From positions 825,001 to 889,000 of the forward strand of contig WPIO01000015.1 of NCBI GenBank assembly GCA_009760855.2: a stretch of DNA of 64,000 nucleotides. Direction: 5' to 3'. The DNA comes from Cristatella mucedo (lineage: Eukaryota > Bryozoa > Phylactolaemata > Cristatellidae). The notes under the pieces were generated by a model. The model had not been told where the DNA came from and searched no databases. It saw only the letters and a list, made by a program, of their open reading frames with translations. Both the position numbers and the translations under genes were made by a program. Positions 45,191-55,249 of the stretch are shown in pieces; within the stretch, counting starts at the first letter, position 1, and each line of letters begins with the position of its first letter.

Positions 45191-46387
45191 GCGGGTGGAT
45201 GATCCGAGAGAGAACACGTGCTTGCCTCCTCCCGCAAACAAACCAGCGGTTTCCGGATCAATTGGTGATGAATACGGACACACACGAGCTGTGTGAGCGT
45301 ACACGAACCATAGATAGTATCCGAGTCTATAAATTTACTCTAATTAGTTTCCATTAAACAGTAGCTTTAATGCTTAAGGAGTGTCATAAAAATACGGTGA
45401 GCTCTAGCTTTGGTGCGATTATTGGCGCGGTAGATAGTTTTACATGAATGTCCAATATGGATCCAACCAAGAAAGGTTAATGAGAATAATGCCTACAGTA
45501 ATGTCATTTTTAACCACACGAGAAATGTGTGTAATATATTTTAAGCTCGAAGTAAATTTGTTTGCAATATAACATGATGTTTAAATATTTATACGTTATA
45601 GATATATCTACTCCTATACTGAGCTAGGTTTTTAAGTTGGTTCACTGGTTGGTTACATAGTTAGTTATTCTGTTTATCTTTCCCTGACGTCACGTTTACA
45701 TTCAGTTATTCGTGAAATATTTATAGAGGATGCACTGCGGTACAGCAACGGTAAGTGTCAAAAAAGGGGAAAGGCCAAGATAATTTGCTAATTTGCATGT
45801 ATACTCATAGTAGAAATCTGACATTGAAATGCTAGAACTTCACATGGCTATCAACTTAAAAAGGATCCTTCAAATGGTAGCCATGACAATCCAGCAGCTT
45901 GAGCTCTGTTCACTACGAGCCCCTTTGTTGTCGTCCGAGCGCTTCCACTTGAGCCAGCCTCGCTGTCATATTGGAAGGATGCCTGATTTGTGTATAGTGA
46001 CATTTACGTTTTCGCTGCTGTGCTTTTTTACCGGTATTATTTAAATGGCTGCGAATTAAGAGTACACTTTAAAAATACGTAGCCAGTACATTTTCTTTGG
46101 ATGAAAACTAATAAAGATCCTGAGAGAAAAGAAGCTGTAAGTAAAAGACGCTCTCACCAGCTGCAGCAGCTTCAGGTCCGGAGAGACCGAGGAAGAAGCA
46201 GAAGCACGGAGAATTCATGAAGCTGAAGCGTAACGCGCTAAGAAGTGTAAGATTTTCTCCTCCTGTACAGATTATGCTCCATTAACTGGGAACTAAGCGT
46301 GGAAGTCGGTAGAACGGGCTCGCCAGCTTGGTCAGCGGAGACGCGAGCAGACTCACCATACAAAACTTATTCGTACATTATAAAATA
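45191..46387. other. Unrecognised AT-rich DNA
   Basis: Only short frames occur. Near 46110-46250 two overlapping frames rich in Arg, Gln, Glu and Ala (e.g. RKEAVSKRRSHQLQQLQVRR) look coding-like but shift frame; they could be debris of a transposon ORF. No family could be assigned. Confidence 0.35.
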
Positions 46388-46520
46388 TAAATCATTTGTA
46401 TAGCGCCCTAGAAGAGTCTATATTCAGGTGCTTCGCGTATGCCACAGGGCTCGAACCCACGACCTCGGCCAGACCTTGGCCGTGGCGAGCACCTTAACCA
46501 CTGGGCCAGCGCGAAACCAG
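46388..46520 (-). mobile_element. SINE-1
   Basis: The complement has GCTGGCCCAGTGGTTAAGGT (A box TGGCCCAGTGG), the B box GGGTTCGAGCCC, GGCATACG and the tail hairpin (GAATATAGAC..). The B box of this copy is closer to the RNA polymerase III consensus than those of other SINE-1 copies. Confidence 0.85.
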
Positions 46521-46616
46521 CACGCTCTCCTTAATTCTGTCCGTGGACAGAGTAGTGGAGACAGGCCAGTGTTTCTGTTTCACTCGAATGCAGAAGTCCT
46601 GCCAGTAATATTAATG

Positions 46617-48135
46617 ATAATAATACACTTGATAAAGCGCCCTCAGAGCACTCAATCTCTCTCTAGGCGCGTGACATTTGCTAAAAAGGGAAATGCAATT
46701 GAATGGTGAGTAAAATCATGCTTGATAAACAAACAAAATGAATAACATGGTTAGGGGTGACATGCACAGGGTCAGCATGCAAATGTGGTTAGTGGCAGCA
46801 TGCACAGTGTCAGCACGCATAAGCACATCAAGGAAGAATCACAGGGACCCACTAAATGCTGTCCTAAATAGGTGTTTTTTAATTCTTTTTAAATGTGGTC
46901 AAGTCAGGGGATGTTCTTAAGCATGTCGGGAGGGAGTTCCGGGCTTTGGGAGCATAAGAACTAAATGCACGGTCTCCAAAAGATTTGAGGTTTGTACGGG
47001 GTATTTGTAGACTGTTGGATTCCGAAAAGCGGGTGATACGATGCTTGACCTGATGGGGGAGTATGTCAGAGAGATAGGCTGGAGCCATAGAATGAAGGGA
47101 CCTAAAAGTGAGCGACAAAACCTTGAAGTCAATCCGTTGCTTGACTGGTAGCCAGTGCAGGTCGGCGAGAAGTGGATTAATGTGGCAACTGCGACGCTCA
47201 CGACAGACAAGCCTAGCTGCAGAGTTTTGCACCAGCTGCAATCGCCTGATCACACATGCTGGTAGGCCAGCGAGCAGTGAGTTGCAGAAGTCGAGACGGG
47301 ATGTCATGAATGCATGGACCAACTTGGACGTGGTATCCTTATCTAAACAAGCCCGAATTTTAGCAATGTTATGAAGCTAAAAATAGGCAGATTTGACTGT
47401 GGAGCTGATCTGGTCGTCTAACGAGAGGTCGCTTTGGAATATGACACCTAGATTTCGAGCTAATTCAACTGGAGATATACTGGCAGAGCCAATTTTGAGC
47501 GTCAGCCTGTCCAATTTGTTAATTACACTGGGTTTTCCCATAACTAGTAAGTTCGTTTAATCGCCATTTAGTTTTCGAAAATTTGCTGCCATCCATGTGC
47601 GGATGTCATCAATACATGCAGCAAGTTGAGAAAATTTGAGGTGCTCGAAGGCTGTGAGGGATCAAAGCAAAGGTACAACTGAGTGTCATCTGCATAGAAG
47701 TGAAAGCCTAGGTTGTGCTTGGCAATCACATCAGCAAGAGGCAGAGTATAAACCGTGAAAAGAACCAGACCTAGCACGGAGCCCTGAGGTACTCCATATT
47801 TCAGAGGTACTTCAGATGATCTTTGTCCATTCACGTCAATACTCTGGAGTCTCCCACTGAGATAGGACCTGAACCACTGCAGAGCAGTGCTAGTGATGCC
47901 CAGGCGAGATGAGAGGCGCTCCAGAAGAACTTTCAGATCAATGGTATCAAAAGCTGCCGAAAGATCGAGAAAAATAAGCAGAGACACTCTACCCATGTCT
48001 GCATTCCTAAGTAGGTCGTTGTATACCCTAAGCAATGCTAACTCTGTGGAGTGATTAGCTCTTGAGCCAGATTGGAACTTACTAGCAAGGTGTGAGGTTT
48101 TGATATATGAGTTCAGCTGGTCCTCCACGACCTCA
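46617..48135 (-). mobile_element. LINE-A, young 5'-truncated copy with intact palm
   Basis: The 3' tail lies at 46617-46690 (complement of the hairpin, one arm base changed). Two long - strand frames, 48128-47568 and 47322-46879, cover FQSGSRANHSTELALLRVYN, LDLSAAFDTIDLKVLLERL, YGVPQGSVLGLVLF, FYADDTQLYLCF and then LDFCNSLLAGLPACVIRRLQ to SFGDRAFSSYAPKARNSLP. A frameshift and stops separate them. The element begins in the RT, so the endonuclease is absent. Very similar to the 25437 and 21698 copies. Confidence 0.85.
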
Positions 48136-48159
48136 AAACAAATCTATAGAAATTGAATT

Positions 48160-48485
48160 TGCTTACCAACTCTGTCTGTTCCCATTCCCTGCACTTTAAC
48201 CTTTTGACCGATAAGCTTTCCGCCTTCTTCGTTGAAAAAATTACGCACATTCGTGCCTCCATAAAGCCCCCTCCGACTAAGCACATGTTGACTCTTAGCC
48301 TGCTACCTTCCTTAAGAAATTTTTCGACGTTTCACCTAAAAAAATGGCAACCTTAATATAGTCTAGTAACCAAAACTCGTCTCCTGAAGAACCTATACCA
48401 TCCCCTCTGTGGTCTTCACTGACAGACAAGCGACTTGCACTGCCTCCCCGTCAAGCTACGCATCGAATTCAAGGTTCTGTTCTTT
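48160..48485 (+). mobile_element. Non-LTR element fragments of uncertain family
   Basis: DKLSAFFVEKITHIRASIKP resembles the pre-RT linker of L2-like elements (LADRFADFFVDKI type). After a gap, LHCLPVKLRIEFKVLF resembles the HWLPVKQRIDFKVL block. The wording differs from LINE-A and LINE-B, so a third family is possible. The piece is cut by the adjoining microsatellite. Confidence 0.45.
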
Positions 48486-48500
48486 CTCCTCTTCTCTTTC

Positions 48501-48593
<93 letters not shown>

Positions 48594-48595
48594 AC

Positions 48596-48626
<31 letters not shown>

Positions 48627-48630
48627 CATG
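48486..48630. repeat. (CT)n then (TA)n and (TG)n compound microsatellite
   Basis: About 105 bp of (CT)n runs to 48590, followed by ACATATATATATA and (TG)n to about 48626. Confidence 0.95.
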
Positions 48631-49305
48631 TATTTAAATATTATGTATACATTTATGCGTACATCCTCTCTTTGTAAAATCAGCAAAATATGTGTATGAC
48701 ACGACTACTAGTACTGACATACCAGCGGAGTTTGCCCTGGTTAAGCCTTCATTTTGAGACGTGAGCCAAGGTCATAAATGGTTGTCTTGACATTCCACTT
48801 CCTGTGCATATACAGATAAGTTGCTGATGGTACTATCCAGCGAGTCCTATAACTTCATTTACACGACAAACTCTTCGGCCTCGCACTCGCTCTTCAAACT
48901 GGGACCTTAATGGAAGATATGCCGCATTTTGGTGTATTGTCGCGTATTTACAGATGCCTCTGGCAGTAAAAGACGACGTTAGAACGGCCACCGTATTCAA
49001 GAACAAATGCCGGGTAGACCTCGAGCCTGTCTTCCGTAAACCATCATCCCTGAAAATTGCTTGGGTGTCTGTCACATAAAGGGGACACGAAATGAGCAAT
49101 CAGAGGGCTCATCAACTCAACGAACGCATTCTTCCAACTTAATTTGCAAAGCGTGAAATGATTGAGATTGCAGCAGCCAGACATCCATAGACATCCGCCT
49201 AGTCACGACAAGCACAGTGCTAAAATTTTCATGCAGGGCTGAATATTGCTTCGACATCAAAGTTCAATTGTATTGCTATATATAACCGTTCTTGCTAAGA
49301 TTCGT
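48631..49305. other. Unrecognised DNA
   Basis: A + strand stretch near 49000-49070 (KCRVDLEPVFRKPSSLKIAW) is protein-like but isolated, and I cannot assign it. An 88-codon - strand frame (49099-48833) overlaps it without recognised motifs. Confidence 0.35.
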
Positions 49306-50392
49306 GAATTATGCATTAACAAAAGAAAAGCACTCCGGAGCCGCCGCGGTGGCAGGCCGGGGAAGGCAGCTTAGACGAAGCTCGTACGGCTGGTACCCGT
49401 GGGCGAGTACCGCCCATTTGGTATTCCTAGCATTGCCTCGAACCGCTCAGCACGCTCCCCACAAGCCTCACTGTGAGTCTCTCTAACTTGATAACCGTCA
49501 GGCCTGTTTTAACTCATGCGGCCTAACTTAACGTTTGCCTTTGGAATCCTCGCTCAATGTGCAATAAACCTCTAGTAATTAGCGACCTTATTTCTGAAAA
49601 TGGTCTCGACCTGCTTCCCTTGACTGAAGCTTAGCTAAAATCGATAAACTGCCCGACAATGAAAGACGCTAACCCGGCTGGTTTCTCATTCTTTCACACC
49701 CATAGATCAATCAAAACTTGAGGTGGAGTTGCTACTTTCATACGCTTGAAATTCGACTTCAAGCATTATGCAGCACCCTCGAAGGAGTCTTTCAAATCGA
49801 CTGTCTTGATTTTACCCGACACAAGCTACCGATGATGGTAGTAGTCTTTCACCCACCAGGTACCAAGTCCTCCTTTATCTCAGATTTCTCCGATCTCATT
49901 TATATTCTGTGTGCAAGAAATCAATCCTTACTCGTTGTAGGCGATTTCAGTATTCTGATTGATAACCTATCTGACGCCTTCAGCCTCAACATCGTGCGTT
50001 GACTGACTCATTGTCTCTTGTGGCTCATGTGTATGGTCCTACTCACATCAAAGGTTACACACTCGACTAAATTTTTGCATACAACTGCACTTTCTCATCA
50101 CCAATTATTGATAAATCCAATTTATCTGAGCACTTGCAGATCTCATTCAGTCTATAGCGTGTACCCTCCTCCTCATCCTCTAAAATCACATGTGAATGGT
50201 GAAACCTCAAGATCCTTGACATTGATACTGTCCATGCGAGAATATCTGCCTCGACTCTGCTTCTCAGTCCCCCTTCCGACCTATCATCATTGGTAGATTG
50301 CTACAACACGACACTAAATGACAAGCTCGACGAGTTTGCACATCTGACAAAGCGAACCGTGAGCCCTCGCCCAGGCGGCCTATGGTTTAATA

Positions 50393-50540
50393 TGCCAAGC
50401 TGGGTTGGTCCAGCGGTTAAGGTGCTCGCCCCGACCAAGGTCTGGCTGAGGTCGTGGGCTCGAGCCCTGAGGCATATGTGAAGCGCCTGAATAGAGATTT
50501 AGTTCTCTTGGGGCGCTATACAAATTAATTATATATATTT
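50393..50540 (+). mobile_element. SINE-1 with target-site duplication, nested in LINE-A
   Basis: The A box TGGTCCAGCGG is at 50406-50416 and the B-box segment GGCTCGAGCCC at 50457-50467. The tail hairpin has AGCGCC (50482-50487) pairing with GGCGCT (50512-50517). TTTAATA occurs directly before (50386-50392) and after (50541-50547), a 7-bp target-site duplication. The LINE-A linker continues on both sides. This is the reference copy for SINE-1 structure in this window. Confidence 0.9.
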
Positions 50541-52367
50541 TTTAATACAGACACAGACGGTCTACTACGCGAAAGTTTGAAAACGACACTTAATCGACAG
50601 TTCTACGAGGAATAATTACTGTAGGTCGTACCAATCGATCCTAGCAATGGCAAAGTATAGCTTCAATAAAAATATTGTTGAACCACATATGTACAATCCA
50701 AAAATGCTGATGTCTGAGATCAACCATCTCCTCAACCGCTACCAGGTTAGCTCCTTACCTCATGATCCCTGTGATGATCTAGCTGATCGCTTCTCTAGCT
50801 TCTTGTCCAGAAGATGGACAAGATCAGGAAGTTCATTCGTACGATGGCAGCATCCCCCTTAGAATGCTGTCGCTTAATTATGTGCAGCACCTCAATGTCT
50901 ACATTCAAGGCGGTCGCTAGTGACCTCGTCATGAAGTTCATATCCCAATCAAAGAAGACAACTAGTCCTCTGGACCCCATTCCCACTGTCCTGCTTCTAC
51001 GATGCGTTGATCTGCTCCTGCCGTGCGCAACTAACATCATTAATATGTCATTAGCCTCAGGTCAGATCCCAGCACCTCTCAAAAAGGCTGTAGTCAGGCC
51101 GCTACTCAAGAGAGCAACAGTAGACCAAGAAAACTTGAGCAGCTACAGCCCAGTCTCCCTTCTACCATTCCTAACAAAGACACTGGAACGAGTCGTGGCA
51201 GACCAGTTTAGCTCTTTTATTGAATTTTCAAACCTTGCTGGTAAGTTCTTGTCTGGTATTAGAGCTAATCACTCCACAGAGGCAGCATTACTTTGTGTGT
51301 ACAACGACCTACTTAGGAATGCAGACATTGGTCGAGTATCTCTGCTTGTTTTTCTCAATCTTTCGGAGGCTTTTGATACTATCGATCACCAAGTCCTTCT
51401 TCAGCGCCTCTCATGTCGCCTGGGCATCACTGGCAGTGCTCTGCAATAGTTCAGGTCCTATCTCAGTGGGAGACTCCAGAGTATTGAAGTGAATGGACAT
51501 AAATCATCCAAGGAGCCTCTGAAATATGGGGCAACTCAGGGCTCCTTGCTAGGTCTGGTTCTTTTCATGGTTTATACTCTTCCTCTTGCTGATGTGATTG
51601 CCAAGCACAATCTAGGCTTTCGCTTCTATGCGGATGACACTCAGTTTTACCCTTGCTTTTATCCCTCCTAGCCCTCCCGCATGCCGAATTCTCTCAACTC
51701 CCGTGTTGCATGTATTTAATAACATCTGCACATGGGTGGCAGCAAACTTTCTTAAATTGAATGATGATAAAACCAACTTACTAGTTATGGGCAAACCAAG
51801 TGTGATTTAGACATTGGAAAGGCTAACGCTCAAAATCAGCTCTGCCAGGAGACGTCCTATTAAATCTGCACGAAATCTAGGTGTCATATTCTAAAGTGAC
51901 CTTTCGTTAGACGACTACATCAGCTCCACAATCAAGTCTGCCTACTTTCATCTACATAGCATTGCTAAAATTTGGCCCTTTTTAGACAGGGATACCATAT
52001 CTAAATTGGTCCATGCATTTGTGACATCCGTCTTGACTTCTGTAACTCACTGCTTGCTGGCCTACCAGCCTGTGCAATCAGGTGCCTACAGCTGGTGCAA
52101 AACTGTTCAGCTAGCATTGTCTGTCGTGAGCATCGCAGTTGCCAAATCACACCACTTCTCACACCGATCTGCACTGGCTCCCAGTCAAGCAACGCATCAT
52201 CTTCAGGGTTTTGTCGCTCACTTTCAGGCCCCTTCATTCTTTGGCTCTAGCCTACCTATCAGATCTACTGCCTCACCAGGCTAAGCATCGTGGCACCTAC
52301 TTTTCGAAATCTGTTTACACATACCTCGTACAAACCTCAAATTTTTTGGAGACCGAGCCTTTAGTTA

Positions 52368-52445
52368 AAGCGCCTAGAAAGAGATTAATTTCTCTGAGGG
52401 CGCTTTATCAAGTACATTATTATTAGTAGTAGTAGTAGTAGTAGT
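52368..52445 (+). mobile_element. LINE-A tail-only insert within LINE-A
   Basis: TAAAGCGCCTAGAAAGAGAT, TAATTTCTCTGAGGGCGCTT and (ATT)n/(AGT)n sit between the codons for FGDRAFS and YGPKAW of the host LINE-A. The host reading resumes on the far side, so this is a later insertion of about 78 bp. Confidence 0.8.
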
Positions 52446-52790
52446 ATGGTCCCAAAGCCTGGACTTCACTCCCGACATGCATCACGACATCCCCTAAATT
52501 GACCACATTTAAAAAGAAATTGAAAACAGACCTGTTTATGACAGCATCTAGCGAGTCCCTGTAATTCGTTCCTAATGTGGTTACTCGTGCTGACATTGCG
52601 GGTGCTGCCACTACCCAAACTTGCATGCTGATCCAGTGCATGTCACCCCTAACCATGTTATTCTTGTTGTTTATTGAGCATGCTACTTCTAGCCATTCAA
52701 TCGTGATTCCTTTGCAGCAAGCGTAAAGCACCTAGGAAGAGATTGGGTTCTCTGAGGGCGCATTATCAAGTGTGTTATTAATCTTGTTAA

Positions 52791-54598
52791 AACTCCTTAA
52801 GGTCACTGCATGCAGCTTTACTGGTCATAGGCAATGGTAGAGCTGGGATTGTTACGTCATAATGGCAGAGTATGACCTCTTCAAGAAGCAGCAACACGTC
52901 TGATGCTAATGCGATGGTAAGGCTAATAGACTACGTCTCGTGTCGCACCTGTAAGACGTCACTCTCATGCAGTGACTAACTGCAGGAAGTCGCTTAGCGA
53001 TGGGGAGCTGTTGTATGAGTCACAATGCGAGTGTATGGCAGCGCCAGCCTTGGCTCAATTTTAGGGAGCGCGAGAACTGCTCGGCGTGGAAAAAGTCTTT
53101 TGTCCTGGAGCAGTGAGGCAGAGAGAGGAGCACCAGTATGGCGAGAGTGCACGACCAAAAGCGAGAACCAGGAAGCTCTGCGACCACCAGTTTCGGCGAT
53201 TCGGCCTGCTTTAGAATTGGTCTGCTATCCACGGGCTCGGCTGATCGCTGTTGGCTGGCCTGTCAACATCGGCAATAATCTGTCCAAAAACAATCGCCTG
53301 GCACTTTCTCGGCATTCAAGCTGGACGGGGTTGCACATCCTGCGGTCGAGCGACGATAGTAATTCCTTACCGTAATGGCCAATGGTGCCGGGCCCAATAC
53401 TACTAAGCTCTTGCCCGATTATCTCGGCTAGGTATTTGAGAGTCGAGCGACGCTCGCTCAGCGTATCTTTTTCGTCTTCGGCTCCTTTTCGACGCCGTCG
53501 CCGGTAGTTTCCGGACTCGTTTTCTGTGAAAGCGAGGGAGAAGGGCTGGCGATGGACGGGACAGAATGAGTCAGCGCCAGGAGAAATTCGGTGGACGCCA
53601 CCGAATGTGGGTGTATAGCGCCCGTGGCTCGCATTTTGTGTTTGTATTTTGTATGGGGCGCACGCATGGTCTCCGCATAAGGATTTGCCACTGCGAACTA
53701 GAAGTAGTTCGGTGCAGCGCGGAAGAGGTATTCCGTCGTAGGTGAAACGGCACCCAGTATTCCTGTCTTTTTGCGAAAATGGAGGTTCTCCTGCCTTTAC
53801 GGTGGAAGCGGAGCCCTAGTTCTTTAATCAGGAGCTAGGGTCCGAGGTATCCCTGCCTTTTTGCGAAGGTGGAGGCGGAATCTTGGCTCTCCGGTCGGGG
53901 TCAGGGTCAGGGTTCCGGTCGTTCAGGCGCCTCCGTCTATTTAGGCCGCTCCCCACTGCAGACGTAGGGGTGCCTAAGTGCGGGGACGCATTTCCCCGCA
54001 AGAATGCTCGTGCTGTTGAGAGGCTTCGATGAGCGTGAGGATACAACTGAACTAGACGCACAGCGAAATTTTGCGCTTGCGAATCAATTGTAGTGGAATC
54101 CCCTATTCGTGTGCGTGTCTCTTTCTAAGTCACATTACGAACTCACGACTCCTCAGTAACTGTAACTGTAGGTTGGCGCCGGAGCTTCTCTTTCGCGTAG
54201 CCACCTCTTATTGCGCGTCGCTGGCGAGAACCGAGTCGCATTCGGTAGTAGGCTTGTGGGGACAGGCAGGCGTGCGATGGCGGCGCGACGAAGAACGAAG
54301 CACCCGCAAGTGAGTTGTTTGCTAATGGCGGAGACGGTGGCTGTTTTGAACCGTACGCAGGCAACGCAACATAAGGATGTAGAAGCCGTCGTAGAAGCAG
54401 CTGCGGAGCGCCAGTAGACAAGAGAGCAAGTGAAAAGGGAGTGAGGAGAGTGGGAGAGAGGGGATAGCGTGCGTACAATGCCGACGCATGCGAAGAAAGT
54501 TCTTTTGCTGCAGCAGTAGTGGGTCACGCGACCACAGCTGACCCGCTCCAATTAAATCCAGCTTAGCTAGCCGATACTGCCCAACTGCAACGCCTAGT
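52791..54598. other. CpG-rich unique island, candidate promoter/exon region, no gene proven
   Basis: This stretch lacks LINE or SINE homology. A + strand frame of 116 codons (53025-53375) and - strand frames of 77-132 codons are open. A - strand segment has a strong pyrimidine-rich acceptor (CTCCCTCGCTTTCACAG) followed by a short frame ending EKEPKTKKIR and a stop near 53458, which could be a last exon. On the + strand, ATGGCGGCGCGACGAAGAAC at 54276 ends at a GTGAGT donor and could be a first exon. No partner exons were found for either. Confidence 0.35.
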
Positions 54599-54599
54599 G

Positions 54600-55175
54600 G
54601 GTTCGGGTAAGACAAATTACCGAAATCCACTGCAATCCAATCGAATTAGGCTAACGTCGACCAGACATAAGCATTACCTCACTCAAATGTTGCGCTGATA
54701 TTGTAGTACACGTTCGAATTTATCTGTCCGCCAAATTTTATGTCCAGCCCGCACGCCCACTTATGCAAATGAGCTTCGACGCCGGACGCCTGTGCGGCAA
54801 TCCTCCGCCGAAATCCATTCTAGCTCCCGTCAAATCCACTACAAATCAGTTGGATACAGCTCCAAAAAGTTTGGAATATCGAACTACGCTGCGCGTAGAA
54901 TGAACCCAGAACACTTCTCGCGATTCCACTCGCGCGTTCTCACGAAGTCCATTGAAATAAGATTACGGTGGTCCGGGCCAATACCGCCAATATCCACTGC
55001 ATTCCACCGCGAAACTAAAGAGATGCTGTTCGAATAGATCGTTTTTTAATTGCACATGACAGCACACTCTGCGACAATTGCACTTCAAATATTTCCCTTG
55101 CATTGGCACGGCCGTTCTCGTGTAGTATGCTGCAATCGACTGCAGCGGCCAGGGCCAATACGCCAGCCAACCACA
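54600..55175 (+). repeat. Left terminal inverted repeat of the foldback element
   Basis: It pairs with 57480-58074 in reverse complement. It contains two array units in - orientation, anchored at GTCCGGGCCAATACC (about 54975) and GCCAGGGCCAATACG (about 55150). Confidence 0.8.
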
Positions 55176-55249
55176 ATATCTTCCTCACCTGGTACGATCG
55201 CTTGACCCATACCCCAGGTTTCACGACTCGAGTTGAGTTATACACTTAC

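Larger units (their letters stand above)
49306..52790 (+). mobile_element. LINE-A, most complete copy (5' end to 3' tail), inactivated and carrying nested inserts
   Basis: It begins ATTATGCATTAACAAAAGAA, like the 17852 copy. Endonuclease remnants (49590-49990) include DANPAGFSFFHTHRS, a block typical of L2/CR1 APE endonucleases. The linker (50180-50760) is split by a SINE-1. RT fingers (50870-51260), palm (51290-51660; ATQGSLLG for PQGSVLG, FYADDTQFY retained), thumb and C terminus (51900-52560) follow. Then comes the 3' UTR with a hairpin near 52725-52765. A second insert (tail-only) interrupts the C-terminal block at 52368-52445. Multiple stops are present. Without inserts the length is close to 3.25 kb, probably near full length. 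Confidence 0.85.
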
